DNA of 64,000 nucleotides from Lysobacteraceae bacterium NML93-0399 (GCA_002307375.1 NTJI01000001.1:682001-746000), one strand, 5' to 3'; shown: positions 30,403-40,130, counted from the first letter of the stretch. Numbers and translations: made by a program. Notes: generated from the letters alone by a model not told the origin.

Positions 30403-31323
30403 ATGTCCGATCTGATCGCACGCGTCCTCTACCTGCTGGCCACGCTGGCCGGCGCGCTGCCCGTGTCACTTCAGCGCGGCATCGCCGGCGTGATTGCGAT
30501 GCTCGGGCGCCTGACCGGCAGCCGCGAAAGCCGTGTCGCGCTGCGCAATCTCGAACTCGCTTATCCCGAACTGAGTGCCGACGAACGCAATGCGTTGCAG
30601 CAGGCCGTCCTGCGGACCACCGCGATGCAGCTGCTCGAAACGCTGCGCCTGTGGACACGGCCGCATGCGAAGAATCTGCGCCTGATCCGCGAGCAGCACG
30701 GCGTGGGCCTGTTCGACGCGGCGCTGGCCGATGGACGCGGCCTGATCGTCTGCGCGCCGCATTACGGCAACTGGGAACTGCTCAACCAGTGGCTGGCCGC
30801 GCGCACGCCGATCTCGATCCTCTACCGCGCGCCGGAGTCGAAGATCGGCGAGGCCTTCCTGCGCCTGGTGCGCGCCGGCGGGCCGGACCGTGTACGCCAG
30901 GTGCGCGCCGAAGGCCCGGCCGTGCGCCAGCTGTGGAAGACGCTCAAGGACGGCGGCGTGGTCGGCATCCTGCCCGACCAGCAACCCAAGGCCGGCGACG
31001 GGGAGTTCGCGCCGTTCTTCGGCATGCCGGCGCTGACGATGACGCTGGTGTCGCGGCTGGCCGAACGGACCGGCGCAACGGTCCTGTTCGCCTATTGCGA
31101 GCGCATCGGTGACGGTCCCGACTTCGCACTGCGCATCGAGCCCGCGCATGCCGCCATTGCCGATGCAGACCTGGTGCGCGCGACGAGCGCGCTCAATGCC
31201 GGCGTCGAACACATCGCACGCCGTGATCCCGCGCAGTACCAGTGGACCTACAAGCGCTTCAAGGCCCGGCCACCCGGCACGGGCGACACCCATCCCTATC
31301 TCGACCTGGAACGACGCCGATGA
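30403..31323 (+). CDS. Lysophospholipid/lipid A acyltransferase (LpxL/HtrB family)
   Basis: Inner-membrane-associated acyltransferase of 306 residues. An N-terminal hydrophobic segment (VLYLLATLAGALPVS) is followed by the catalytic HX4E box PHYGNWE and a conserved second block (VGILPDQQPKAGDG, FFG-PA-T). These enzymes transfer acyl chains from ACP to Kdo-lipid A or related lipids; whether this is the lauroyl, myristoyl or an ornithine-lipid type cannot be told. Its stop overlaps the ydbS-like start as ATGA, and a ydbT-like gene follows, so lipid modification is linked to two PH-domain membrane proteins in one operon. Confidence 0.9.
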   Translation: MSDLIARVLYLLATLAGALPVSLQRGIAGVIAMLGRLTGSRESRVALRNLELAYPELSADERNALQQAVLRTTAMQLLETLRLWTRPHAKNLRLIREQHGVGLFDAALADGRGLIVCAPHYGNWELLNQWLAARTPISILYRAPESKIGEAFLRLVRAGGPDRVRQVRAEGPAVRQLWKTLKDGGVVGILPDQQPKAGDGEFAPFFGMPALTMTLVSRLAERTGATVLFAYCERIGDGPDFALRIEPAHAAIADADLVRATSALNAGVEHIARRDPAQYQWTYKRFKARPPGTGDTHPYLDLERRR

Positions 31324-31877
31324 CCGGCAGCGATCTCGAAGTGTCCGCGCCGCCGCCATCACCGTCGCCCGGAGGCATGCCGCCTCCGCAGGTCGAAACG
31401 GACGTCTGGCAGGCGCTGCCCACGCGAGCACGCACGCTGGCCACCCTCAGCACGCTGATCGGAACGCTGGTGCCGCTGACCATCGCGCTGGGGATCGGGC
31501 TGATCGCCGCTGACCGCCGGCCGCTGTCGTTTGCCATCGCCGGCGCGATCCTGCTGCTCGTGCCGACGTGGACGGTGTGGATCGCACGTCGCCGCTGGCT
31601 GCGCACGCGCTGGCGCATCGACGACGACGGTTTAGGCGTGCGTCGCGGCCACATGTGGCGCAGCGACACCCGCGTGCCCGGCAATCGCGTGCAGCATCTG
31701 GACGTGCGCCGCGGCCCGCTGGAACGTGCGTTCGGGCTGGCGACGCTGATCGTGCACACGGCGGGCACGCGCAACAGTGCGCTGGCGCTGTCGGGGCTGG
31801 ATGCCGAAGAGGCCGAACGTCTGCGCGACACGCTGGCCGCGCGCGCCGCCCGCGATGACGACCATGACGACGCCTGA
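31320..31877 (+). CDS. PH-domain membrane protein, YdbS-like (bPH2, PF03703)
   Basis: Integral membrane protein of 185 residues. The ATG at 31320 overlaps the acyltransferase stop (ATGA). After a proline-rich cytosolic lead of about 40 residues come two hydrophobic segments (TLATLSTLIGTLVPLTIALGIG; LSFAIAGAILLLVPTWTVW), then the bacterial PH domain: RTRWRIDDDGLGVRRGHMWRSDTRVPGNRVQHLDVRRGPLERAFGLATLIVHTAG. The YdbS/YdbT pair is widespread; the molecular role is unknown. It overlaps the next gene by 14 bases. Confidence 0.88.
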   Translation: MTGSDLEVSAPPPSPSPGGMPPPQVETDVWQALPTRARTLATLSTLIGTLVPLTIALGIGLIAADRRPLSFAIAGAILLLVPTWTVWIARRRWLRTRWRIDDDGLGVRRGHMWRSDTRVPGNRVQHLDVRRGPLERAFGLATLIVHTAGTRNSALALSGLDAEEAERLRDTLAARAARDDDHDDA

Positions 31878-33420
31878 GCCGGCCGCGCCGCAGGCGCTGC
31901 TGCCCCAGGCGCACGAGCGCCGCCTGCACCCGGGTTCGTGGATGTTCGTGCTGCTGCAGAACCTGCGGCAGTTCATCGTGCCGCTGCTGGTGCTGCTGTT
32001 CGCCGGCGGCCGCCGCGACGACGGCTACCCGTGGTGGCTGCCGATGATCGGCGTCGGCGCGCTGGTGATGGTCTCGGTATGGCAGTACCTGACCTTCCGC
32101 TACCGCATCGACGACGACCGCCTGATCGTGCGCAGCGGCCTGCTCGAACGCAGCGTGCGGCAGATTCCGTACTCGCGCATCCACAACGTCGCCATCCACC
32201 AGAGCCTGCTGCACCGGTTGATGGGCGTGGCCGAAGTGCGGCTAGAGTCGGCCGGCGGCACCAAGCCGGAGGCGCAGATGCGGGTGCTGCGCATGCCCGA
32301 AGCGCTTGCGCTGGAGCAGGTGATCCGCGATCGCGGACAGACCGACGTCACGACACCGCTCTGTGACGGCGCGGCCGTCACGACACCTGCGGCCGCCGGC
32401 ACCACCTTGCTGGCGCTGTCGACGTGGGAAGTCGTCAAGCTCGGCCTGATCTCCAACCGCGGCATGGTCGTCGTGGCCGGTGCGATCGCGCTGTCCTTCC
32501 AGGCGCTGCCCGAACGCACGGCGGGCCGTTGGCTGGTCGAATACGGGCGCGACGCATTCGGCTATGCGAGCGGCTTCGCCACGACCTGGCTGGCCAGGGG
32601 CCTGACGCTCCTGGCGGTACTCGCGTTCGCGCTGCTGCTGATCCGCGCGTTCTCGGTGCTGCTCGCACTGCTGCGCTATCACGGCTTCCGCCTGCAGCGG
32701 CAGGGCCGACGGCTGACCGTCGAACGCGGATTGCTCAGCCGCTCGCGCAGCAGCGTGCCCCGGCGGCGCATCCAGGCTTGGACCCTGCGCGAAGGCGTGC
32801 TGCACCGCCTGTTCGCACGGCGCACGCTCGAGATCGACACCGCCAGCGCGCGCGGCGACGATGGCCAGGGCAATGCGAACGCGCAGCGCGGACTCGACGC
32901 TCTGGCGCCGATCGCGTCGCCGGAGGCTTGCGACGCGATCGTGCGCGAAGTGGCGCTGCTGCCGCAATGGCCGCCGCAACACTGGCAGCCGCTGCATCCG
33001 CGCGCATGGTTGCGGCTGCTGCCTGGCGACCTGCTCCTGACCGCCGGCCTGTGCGCCGCATTGGTGTGGTTCTTCGGTCAATGGGGCGCGCTGGGTCTGC
33101 TGTGGCTGCCCTGGTCGATCTTCGTTGCCCGGCGCCACGCCGCGCGCGCGGGCTATGCAGTCGACCATGCCTGCATCGCCCTGCGCGAAGGCTGGTGGAG
33201 CCGCAGCTGGCGATTCGCCGAACTGGGCAAGTTGCAGAGCGTGGAACTGCGCCAGTCGCCGCTCGATCGCCGCTTCGGCATGGCCTCGCTATGGTGCGAC
33301 ACCGCTGGCGCCAATCCGTTGTCGACGCCTTTGCGCCTGCGCTTCTTGCCGTTCGACGAAGCCGAGCGCCTGCATACCCTGCTCGCGGGCGAAATCGCGC
33401 GTCGGCCGCTACGGTGGTAG
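31864..33420 (+). CDS. PH-domain membrane protein, YdbT-like
   Basis: Integral membrane protein of about 518 residues with several bPH2 modules. The chosen ATG (31864) overlaps the end of the previous gene by 14 bases; an in-frame ATG at 31855 is possible. Module 1 is TFRYRIDDDRLIVRSGLLERSVRQIPYSRIHNVAIHQSLLHRLMGVAEVRLESAGG; a second starts FRLQRQGRRLTVERGLLSRSRSSVPRRRIQAW; a third HACIALREGWWSRSWRFAELGKLQSVELRQSPLDRRFGMASLW. Transmembrane pairs separate them. Function unknown; co-occurrence with YdbS and an acyltransferase suggests an envelope role. Confidence 0.88.
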   Translation: MTTPEPAAPQALLPQAHERRLHPGSWMFVLLQNLRQFIVPLLVLLFAGGRRDDGYPWWLPMIGVGALVMVSVWQYLTFRYRIDDDRLIVRSGLLERSVRQIPYSRIHNVAIHQSLLHRLMGVAEVRLESAGGTKPEAQMRVLRMPEALALEQVIRDRGQTDVTTPLCDGAAVTTPAAAGTTLLALSTWEVVKLGLISNRGMVVVAGAIALSFQALPERTAGRWLVEYGRDAFGYASGFATTWLARGLTLLAVLAFALLLIRAFSVLLALLRYHGFRLQRQGRRLTVERGLLSRSRSSVPRRRIQAWTLREGVLHRLFARRTLEIDTASARGDDGQGNANAQRGLDALAPIASPEACDAIVREVALLPQWPPQHWQPLHPRAWLRLLPGDLLLTAGLCAALVWFFGQWGALGLLWLPWSIFVARRHAARAGYAVDHACIALREGWWSRSWRFAELGKLQSVELRQSPLDRRFGMASLWCDTAGANPLSTPLRLRFLPFDEAERLHTLLAGEIARRPLRW

Positions 33421-33478
33421 CGGGCCGTCGATTGCACCGCGCCCTCACGGTTCCCTGCGTTCCAGCGGAGACAAGCTC

Positions 33479-34471
33479 ATGAATATCCTCGTCTGCGGCG
33501 GTGCCGGCTACATCGGCAGCCATATGGTCCGATGGCTCCGCGCGCGCGACGTGGACGTCACGGCGCTGGACAACCTCTCGACCGGACACCGCGCCGCTGT
33601 CGGTGACTGCCGTCTGATCGAGGCTGACCTGCTGGATCCGACGGCATTGGACCGGGCGTTCGCAAGCGATCGGTTCGATACCGTCATGCACTTCTGTGCA
33701 TGCTCGCTGGTAGGCGAATCGGTCCTCAAGCCACTGGACTACTACCAGAACAATGTCGTCGGCACGCTCAATCTGCTGCAGGCGATGGGACGGCACGGCG
33801 TCGCGCGCCTGGTGTTTTCCTCGACTGCGGCCGTGTTCGGAAATCCGGTCACCGAGCGCATCGACGAGTCCCATCCCAAAGCGCCGATCAACCCTTACGG
33901 CGCCAGCAAGCTGATGGTCGAGCGCATACTGCAGGACGCAGCCGCGGCTTCGGGCCTGCGCTCGGTGACCTTGCGTTACTTCAATGCCGCGGGTGCAAGC
34001 CCGGACGGCGCCATCGGCGAGGCCCACGATCCCGAAACCCACCTCATCCCGAACGTGATCGCGGCGGTGCGCGCGGGGGGCAACGCGCCTCTGCGGATCT
34101 TCGGTGATGACTGGCCGACGCCTGACGGCACTTGCGTTCGCGACTATGTCCACGTCGACGATCTCGCCCAGGCGCACTGGCAGGCGCTGACCTACATGGA
34201 TCGCCACCCAGGCGCACACGCGTTCAACCTCGGCAATGGATGCGGCTTCTCGGTGAAGGAAGTCGTCCAGGCCGTCGAGCGGGTCAGCGGCCAGGTGGTG
34301 CCGTTCGAAGTCGCCCCACGCAGGGCCGGAGATCCGGCCGTACTCGTGGCTGCGAGCGATCGGGCACGCGCCGAACTCGGCTGGCGTCCCGCCTACACCC
34401 AGCTCGACGACATCATCGCCACCGCGTGGTGCTGGCATTGCGACCCTGGTTTCGGGCCGCGCGAGGCGTAG
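33479..34471 (+). CDS. galE: UDP-glucose 4-epimerase
   Basis: Extended SDR enzyme (330 residues) that interconverts UDP-glucose and UDP-galactose with bound NAD+. Motifs: GGAGYIGSHM at residues 7-16, LDNLSTGH, FSSTAAVFGNP with the catalytic Ser/Thr region, NPYGASKLMVE with the catalytic Tyr-x3-Lys, and LRYFNAAGA. The protein is canonical in length. It begins a surface-glycan block with three glycosyltransferases, so it probably supplies UDP-galactose for LPS or exopolysaccharide. Confidence 0.93.
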   Translation: MNILVCGGAGYIGSHMVRWLRARDVDVTALDNLSTGHRAAVGDCRLIEADLLDPTALDRAFASDRFDTVMHFCACSLVGESVLKPLDYYQNNVVGTLNLLQAMGRHGVARLVFSSTAAVFGNPVTERIDESHPKAPINPYGASKLMVERILQDAAAASGLRSVTLRYFNAAGASPDGAIGEAHDPETHLIPNVIAAVRAGGNAPLRIFGDDWPTPDGTCVRDYVHVDDLAQAHWQALTYMDRHPGAHAFNLGNGCGFSVKEVVQAVERVSGQVVPFEVAPRRAGDPAVLVAASDRARAELGWRPAYTQLDDIIATAWCWHCDPGFGPREA

Positions 34472-34510
34472 TCGCTGGGCCGTTTGACGGGTGCAGTTTC
34501 GGACGGCGCC

Positions 34511-35656
34511 TCAGTCCCCGCGGAAGGCAGGTTGCGCAGCCAGTCCGATGCACATGGCGTCGTAGTTCGCACTCATGCGTTCACGCGAGAATTCGTGCAG
34601 GGCCCGCTCGTGGGCCGCACGACCGAGCCGATTACACAGCACCTCGTCCCGGAGCAGCCATTCCAGCGCATCGGCGAGCGCATCCGGATCGGCAGCGCGC
34701 ACCAGCAGGCCGTCGACGCCGTCGTCGATCACCTCCTGCACGCCCGGAACCGCACTTCCCACCACCGCGCAGCCGGCGGCCATGCCCTCGATCAAGGCCA
34801 ACGGCATGCCTTCGTAATGCGTGCTGAGCACCGCGACACGATGCGAGCGCAGGAGTTCGGGCACGTTGCGGCACAGACCAAGAAACTGGACCTGCCCTTC
34901 CAATCGAAGTTCGCTCACCAGGCGCTCCAGGCCCTGTCGATGGCGCGCTTTGCCAGCGCCGGCGAGCATCAGTGCGGGCCGCAAACCCCGGGTACCGAGT
35001 ACAGCGAGCGCACGCAGCAGCGTGGCGTGATCCTTCTGCTTCGAAAGTCTGGAGACCATCACGATGCCCGGCGTCCGCTCGCCAGGCGGGACGTCGGCAG
35101 CGCCAACGAACGGCGCGGTCCGGATGCCGTTGGCGATCGACACCGTCCGTGTCGGCGGCATCCCCATCGACAGCAGGACCTGGCGCACGCCCTCCGAGCA
35201 CCCCACGATCCGCGAGGTCCGCCGGGCCAGCCACCGGGTCTGCGCGCGTCTCCAGCCGGTGTAGCGCTCCCGCGTGTTGTGTTCGACATGCACCAGATGC
35301 GGCACACCTGCGAGCAAACCGGCGTAACGGCCCCACAGGTGCTCGCTGAAACCGTGGGCCACGAGCACGTCGGGGCGGAACTCGCGACAGATGCGCACCA
35401 GCGCGGCGATCGTGGCCAGATGCGACCAGCCCGGCACAACCTGCAAGGGAACGCCGGCGTGTTCGAGTTCCGAGATCCGGGTCGGATCCGTGCGGCGTTT
35501 GCGACGCAGGACCAGCAGGGGCTCGACATCGGCGCCGGCGCGCGCTGCATTCACCAGTGCGATTGCCACCTGCGTCGCGCCCCCGGAAAACCCTCCGGTC
35601 ACGAAATGAAGGACGCGAACGGGCCGCGGCGTGCGTTCGGGATCTGTCGGCATCAT
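34511..35656 (-). CDS. Glycosyltransferase family 4 protein
   Basis: GT-B fold glycosyltransferase of about 381 residues. The start at 35656 (or an adjacent ATG at 35653) gives the typical N-terminus VRVLHFVTGGFSGGATQVAIAL. The GT4 motifs are SRLSKQKDHATLLRAL, and the donor-site E-x7-E box in HYEGMPLALIEGMAAGCAVVGS; VEHNTRERY is also characteristic. No signal peptide; acts on the cytosolic face. Acceptor and donor are not known. It is convergent with galE and divergent from the GT2 gene at 35748. Confidence 0.9.
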   Translation of the reverse strand: MMPTDPERTPRPVRVLHFVTGGFSGGATQVAIALVNAARAGADVEPLLVLRRKRRTDPTRISELEHAGVPLQVVPGWSHLATIAALVRICREFRPDVLVAHGFSEHLWGRYAGLLAGVPHLVHVEHNTRERYTGWRRAQTRWLARRTSRIVGCSEGVRQVLLSMGMPPTRTVSIANGIRTAPFVGAADVPPGERTPGIVMVSRLSKQKDHATLLRALAVLGTRGLRPALMLAGAGKARHRQGLERLVSELRLEGQVQFLGLCRNVPELLRSHRVAVLSTHYEGMPLALIEGMAAGCAVVGSAVPGVQEVIDDGVDGLLVRAADPDALADALEWLLRDEVLCNRLGRAAHERALHEFSRERMSANYDAMCIGLAAQPAFRGD

Positions 35657-35747
35657 GCGCGCATTGTCACCCGTAAGGACCTCGAGTTGGACAGCTTGGC
35701 CGAGGCGGCGGATGCGACAATGGTTCGACGTCCGGAGAACGCAACCC

Positions 35748-36512
35748 ATGGCATCGACGCTGCCCCTGTCTGGTGTAGTCATCACGCGGAACGAGGCCGA
35801 CCGCATCGGTCGCTGCCTCGCCTCGCTCGCGCCTGTGTGCAGAGAACTGCGCGTCCTCGACTCCGGATCCGACGATGAGACGGTCGCGATCGCCCGCGCC
35901 GCCGGGGCGGTGGTGGAGCACCAGGATTGGCTGGGCTTCGCGGCCCAGAAGACCCTGGCGACATCGCGCGCGAGCCAGCCCTGGGTGCTGCTGCTCGATG
36001 CGGACGAATGGCTGGACGCACAGTCGCAAGAGCGGATTGCAGGCTTGTTTGCCTCGGGGCAGATCGAAAGCCGCGATGTCTGGTGCCTGCCGCGCCGGAC
36101 GTGGTTTCTCGGAAAACCGCTGCGGTTCGGCAGCTGGGCACACGAGTACGTGCACCGGCTGTCGCGTCCCGATCTTCGCTACCTGCCTGTCCTCGTACAC
36201 GAGGGGCCCGACCTGACGGGCAAGCGGGTTGGACACTGCGAGGCCCGGATCGAGCACGAAACCGCACGTTCGCTGGACGAGTACCGCGCGAAACTTGCCG
36301 GCTACGCACGGCTCTGGGCGCAGCAACGTCGCGAGGCGGGCCGACGCGCGGGCAGGATGTCGGCGGCAGTGCACGCCGCTGCCTACTGGCTCAAGCACTA
36401 CGTCATCCGTGGCGGATTCCTGGACGGCAGGACAGGCTGGCAGTTCCACGCCTGCCACACGCGATACGTCTACGACAAATACGACCTGCTGCGACGCACA
36501 CCGTCTGCGTGA
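35748..36512 (+). CDS. Glycosyltransferase family 2, WaaE/KdtX-like
   Basis: GT-A fold glycosyltransferase of 254 residues. The chosen ATG (35748) opens LPLSGVVITRNEADRIGRCLASL; the DxD-type motif is LLLDADEWL; later FGSWAHEYVHRL and RYVYDKYDLLRR resemble the LPS core glucosyltransferase WaaE/KdtX. The C-terminus has one possible amphipathic helix (AAYWLKHYVIRGGFLDG) rather than a clear membrane segment. The acceptor is probably an LPS core sugar, by family analogy. The upstream gap to the divergent GT4 gene is 91 bases. Confidence 0.9.
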   Translation: MASTLPLSGVVITRNEADRIGRCLASLAPVCRELRVLDSGSDDETVAIARAAGAVVEHQDWLGFAAQKTLATSRASQPWVLLLDADEWLDAQSQERIAGLFASGQIESRDVWCLPRRTWFLGKPLRFGSWAHEYVHRLSRPDLRYLPVLVHEGPDLTGKRVGHCEARIEHETARSLDEYRAKLAGYARLWAQQRREAGRRAGRMSAAVHAAAYWLKHYVIRGGFLDGRTGWQFHACHTRYVYDKYDLLRRTPSA

Positions 36513-36854
36513 GTGCAGCCGAAGGGCGCCTGTGCAGTGGCCGCTCGCTGAGCTTCTGCGCGTCGCGACGGCACCGGCAAATCTTCGCTGCGCGGCGCGC
36601 TCGCCCCTGATCGCGGTGTCGCGCCGCGGCGGAGCACGTGTCACGGACCGCGCTCGCGCGTCCGGTTCGAACACGTCGGCGGCGCTGGACGTCGCGTGGC
36701 AGGCACCTCGGCGCTTCAAGCCGGCGACGACATCGCGAGCACCGCCTTCCGCCCACAACCCGGCGGACCTCTGGTGTTCCGAAGGCGTTGGGCGTCTGAC
36801 GTTCTGGCGTTCCGTTTTTCCGTCAACCGGCCCCGAGGCGCTTCACGTCCCTTC
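36513..36854. other. Gene-free gap between convergent glycosyltransferase genes
   Basis: 342 bases without a supported gene, terminator hairpin or repeat. Short ORFs are Arg/Ala-rich shadows. It may be the remnant of a former gene, but I cannot show it. Confidence 0.35.
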
Positions 36855-37817
36855 CTACTGGGCGAAACACGCCGCGCTGAGCCCCTCGCGAAAGTTCCGA
36901 TCGCGCGTCACGAAGGCCGTACGCGCGGCCTGACCGAGCGCCTGGCAGCTTGATCCGTCCAGGGCGAGGGCCGCCGCAACTGCAGATTCGATACCCGCAA
37001 CATCCACCATGAAATGATCGACCAGGCCGCGCCGGATGCGATCAGCTGCCGGAATCAGAATCCCGGTGGCCGACGTCACCAGTTCGTTCATCGGCGGCCC
37101 GTCAGTGGTGAGAACGACTGCGCCGACGCCCATGGCTTCGGCCAGGTAATGACCGAAACCTTCTGTCTCGGAGGGACACAGGTGGAACAGGTGGCTGTTC
37201 TGCATTCGTCGGAGCGCATGTGCATCGACGTAATCCACGATATGCGCGACGTTGGGCGCACGACTCGGAGTCGCCACCATCTTCGGATGCTGCAGTACGG
37301 TGAGCCTCGGCCATTCCGGATGCCGCTCCCAGGCCTCGATTACGGCGCGCGTGCCCTTCGCTACACTCCTGCCGGCGAGATGGAAGAACGCACGCTCGCG
37401 CGGAACATCCACATCGAGCAGGTCCCGGCTTGTGAACCCCACACGGCGGGTGTCGCAGCCCATGTCGCGGAACAGGGTCTCGGCGTGTGCGGTTTTGCAG
37501 AGCACCCGATCGAAACGCGGAAGCAGACACTCCCACTTCGCGCTGAACCATTCGGGATTGGGAATCAGGACATTGCGCTCTGCCAGCGGCAGACAACGCT
37601 TGTAGATCCGCTCGAGAAATATCTGAAGGTCGACGACTCCCCGCAACCCGCGACGCACCCACAGGTGCGTTTCGAGTGCGCGGTTCGCGATCCCGCTCCC
37701 TCCGTACCGCACGACCTCGACATCATGACCAGCGCCGCGCATCACGTCGGCGACCAGCTGCATGTCCTGGCTCAGTCCGACGCCGTTATCTCTAGAAATG
37801 ATGCGAACCTTGGCCAC
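36855..37817 (-). CDS. Glycosyltransferase family 4/1-type protein
   Basis: GT-B-type glycosyltransferase of 320 residues. I chose a GTG start at 37817 (product MAKVRIISRDNGVGLSQDMQLVADVM) preceded at a normal distance by GGAG; no ATG fits. The C-terminal donor-binding region has PSETEGFGHYLAEAMGVGAVVLTTDGPPMNELV, including an E-x7-E box, and an upstream segment FFHLAGRSVAKGTRAVIEAWERHPEWPRL. The N-terminal Rossmann domain is weaker than in typical GT4. Sugar and acceptor unknown; likely part of the same surface-glycan block as galE. Confidence 0.82.
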   Translation of the reverse strand: MAKVRIISRDNGVGLSQDMQLVADVMRGAGHDVEVVRYGGSGIANRALETHLWVRRGLRGVVDLQIFLERIYKRCLPLAERNVLIPNPEWFSAKWECLLPRFDRVLCKTAHAETLFRDMGCDTRRVGFTSRDLLDVDVPRERAFFHLAGRSVAKGTRAVIEAWERHPEWPRLTVLQHPKMVATPSRAPNVAHIVDYVDAHALRRMQNSHLFHLCPSETEGFGHYLAEAMGVGAVVLTTDGPPMNELVTSATGILIPAADRIRRGLVDHFMVDVAGIESAVAAALALDGSSCQALGQAARTAFVTRDRNFREGLSAACFAQ

Positions 37818-37881
37818 AAACACTCCATCGCTGAGTAGGAACGGCGCCCGATACCTGCGCGCCCCGGCGAGACACCTGTCG

Positions 37882-39195
37882 TTACAGCACCCGCGACGGC
37901 GATGCAGCACGCTGCAACCGCGCATAAAAGAACCCGTCCATCCCGCCCTCGCCCGGCAGGCGTTGATGCCCGGCGCCGGTGTCGCGACCGAAGCGGGCGT
38001 CGAGGGTTTCGAGGACGAAGTCGGGATGGCGCGCGAGGAAAGCTTCGACCTGCGATGAGTTCTCGCGGCGCAGGATCGAGCAGGTCGCGTACAGCAGCAC
38101 GCCACCGGGCGCGACCACGTCGGCCAGTGCGTCGAGCAGTTGTGCCTGCAGCGTTACCAGCGCATCCAGATCTTTCGGCCGACGATGCAGCAGCACGTCG
38201 GGCTGGCGGCGCACGATCCCGGTCGCCGAGCATGGCGCGTCGAGCAGCACGGCGTCGAACGGGGTGCCGTCCCACCACTGCGCGGGCACGAGCGCGTCGG
38301 CGGTGCGCACGCGCGCCTGCGCGGCGATACCGAGACGGGCGAAGGTCTCTTCGATACGCGCCACGCGCGGTGCGGCGACGTCGATGGCCAGCAAACGCAA
38401 AGCCGGATCGCGTTCGAGCAGGTGTGCGCTCTTGCCGCCCGGGGCGGCGCAGGCGTCGAGCACGCGGGCGCCCGGCGCGACCGCCAATGCGTCGAATACC
38501 CGCTGCGCGGCGCCGTCCTGGATCGAGACGTCGCCATCGGCAAAGCCGGGCAATGCGTCGACGGGCACCGGTGCTGCGAGGCGCAGGGCATCGGGCAGAT
38601 CGTCCGGCACGTCGGCCTGCAGGCCTGCCTGGACCAGCCGCGTGAAGTAGGCGTCGCGGGTGCCGCGGCGGCGGTTCACGCGCAGCCACTGCGGCGCGGG
38701 GGCAGCACTGGCGGCGACGATGCCAGCGGCATCCTGCGGCCAGTCACCGCGCAACTCCGCCAGCAACCACGCGGGCCAGGACGCACCGGCGTCGGCCGGC
38801 GGCAATCCGTCCTTCTGCGCGCGCCGCAGCAGCGCGTTGACCAGGCCGGCCTGATGCGCGCGGCCCAGCAGGCGCGCGGCATCGACCGTGGCATTGAGCG
38901 CCGCGTGCGCGGGGAGCGCCATCGGGTCGAGCTGGGCGAAACCGGCGTAGAGCAGCGCGCGCAACGGCGCGTCGCGCGTGCCGGGCGGGCGCGGCATCCA
39001 GCGCGACAGCGCGGCGGCGTAGCGGCCCTGATGCCGCACGGCGGCGAAGGCCATCGCCTCGACCAGGGCGCGGTCGCGCACGTCGTCGATATCGGCCAAC
39101 GCCGAAGACAGCTCGCCCTTCAGCGAGCGCCCGTTGTGCAGCACCGCGTCGATGACGCGCGCCGCCGCGACGCGTGCCTGCGCACCGCCGTCCAC
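37882..39195 (-). CDS. rsmB: 16S rRNA (cytosine-967-C5)-methyltransferase RsmB
   Basis: SAM-dependent RNA m5C methyltransferase of about 437 residues. I chose the GTG at 39195, one base after the fmt stop; another GTG at 39222 would overlap fmt. A NusB-like N-terminal domain (AARVIDAVLHNGRSL...HAALNATVDAARLLGRAHQAGLVNALLRR) precedes the methyltransferase domain. The SAM loop is LDACAAPGGKSAHLLE, and the two catalytic cysteines are in LLDAPCSATGIVRR and YATCSILRRENSSQ. The order def-fmt-rsmB is conserved in proteobacteria. Confidence 0.95.
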   Translation of the reverse strand: MDGGAQARVAAARVIDAVLHNGRSLKGELSSALADIDDVRDRALVEAMAFAAVRHQGRYAAALSRWMPRPPGTRDAPLRALLYAGFAQLDPMALPAHAALNATVDAARLLGRAHQAGLVNALLRRAQKDGLPPADAGASWPAWLLAELRGDWPQDAAGIVAASAAPAPQWLRVNRRRGTRDAYFTRLVQAGLQADVPDDLPDALRLAAPVPVDALPGFADGDVSIQDGAAQRVFDALAVAPGARVLDACAAPGGKSAHLLERDPALRLLAIDVAAPRVARIEETFARLGIAAQARVRTADALVPAQWWDGTPFDAVLLDAPCSATGIVRRQPDVLLHRRPKDLDALVTLQAQLLDALADVVAPGGVLLYATCSILRRENSSQVEAFLARHPDFVLETLDARFGRDTGAGHQRLPGEGGMDGFFYARLQRAASPSRVL

Positions 39196-39196
39196 G

Positions 39197-40123
39197 TCAG
39201 ACGCCCGCGCCGCGCAGGTCACTGCGCGCATTGAGGTAATCGGCCACATCGATCGCGCGGCCGCCGGCGCGCTGGACGCGGGTGACGCGCAGCGCGCCTT
39301 CACCGCAGGCGATGTCGATGCCTTGGCGACCGGCGAACAGTACGCTGCCCGGCGCATGTCCGTGGTCCAGCGCGAGCGCCGTTGCGGCGTGGATGCGCAG
39401 GCGCTCGCTGGCGACCTCCGCTTCGGCCACCGGCCAGGGATTGAACGCACGCACGGTGTCGGCGAGCACGCGCGCCGGCTGCGACCAGTCCAGACGCGCT
39501 TCGGCCTTGTCCAGCTTGTGCGCGTAGGTCACGCCGTGCTCGGGCTGCGGATTGGGGCCCAGACGCATGCCCGCACGCAGCAGACCGAGGCCATCGGCCA
39601 GCACCTGCGCACCCAGCGTGGCGAGGCGATCGTGCAGGCTGCCGCCGGTGTCCTCGGGCGCGATCGGGGTGGTCTGGCGCAGCAGCACCGGGCCGGTATC
39701 GAGGCCTTTCTCCATCTGCATCAGGCACACACCGGTCTCGGTGTCGCCAGCCTGGATGGCGCGCTGGATCGGCGCCGCGCCGCGCCAACGCGGCAGCAGC
39801 GAGGCATGCACGTTCCAGCAGCCGTACCTGGGAATGTCGAGCACGGCCTGCGGCAGCAGCAGACCATAGGCGACGACGACCATCAGGTCAGGCTCCAGCG
39901 CGCGCAGGGTGTCGAGCGCCGCGGCGCCCTTGAGCTTCTCGGGCTGGTGCACGACAAGCCCGCGTTCGAGCGCCACCTGCTTGACCGGTGAAGCGGTCAG
40001 CGCGCGCCCGCGTCCCGCAGGGCGATCAGGCTGCGTGTACACAGCCACGACCTCGTTGCGCGCGTCGGCCGCCAGCAGGGACGGCACGGCGAAGTCGGGG
40101 GTGCCGGCGAAGACGATTTTCAT
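39197..40123 (-). CDS. fmt: Methionyl-tRNA formyltransferase
   Basis: Formylates initiator Met-tRNA with 10-formyltetrahydrofolate (308 residues). It starts [18 protein letters not shown]; the active-site loop is [20 protein letters not shown] with the catalytic Asn-x-His; a C-terminal OB-like domain follows (LRIHAATAL). It ends one base before the rsmB start, so the two are coupled. Upstream on the same strand is def, separated by a 119-base gap that holds an inverted repeat. Confidence 0.96.
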   Translation of the reverse strand: MKIVFAGTPDFAVPSLLAADARNEVVAVYTQPDRPAGRGRALTASPVKQVALERGLVVHQPEKLKGAAALDTLRALEPDLMVVVAYGLLLPQAVLDIPRYGCWNVHASLLPRWRGAAPIQRAIQAGDTETGVCLMQMEKGLDTGPVLLRQTTPIAPEDTGGSLHDRLATLGAQVLADGLGLLRAGMRLGPNPQPEHGVTYAHKLDKAEARLDWSQPARVLADTVRAFNPWPVAEAEVASERLRIHAATALALDHGHAPGSVLFAGRQGIDIACGEGALRVTRVQRAGGRAIDVADYLNARSDLRGAGV

Positions 40124-40130
40124 GGGGGCG

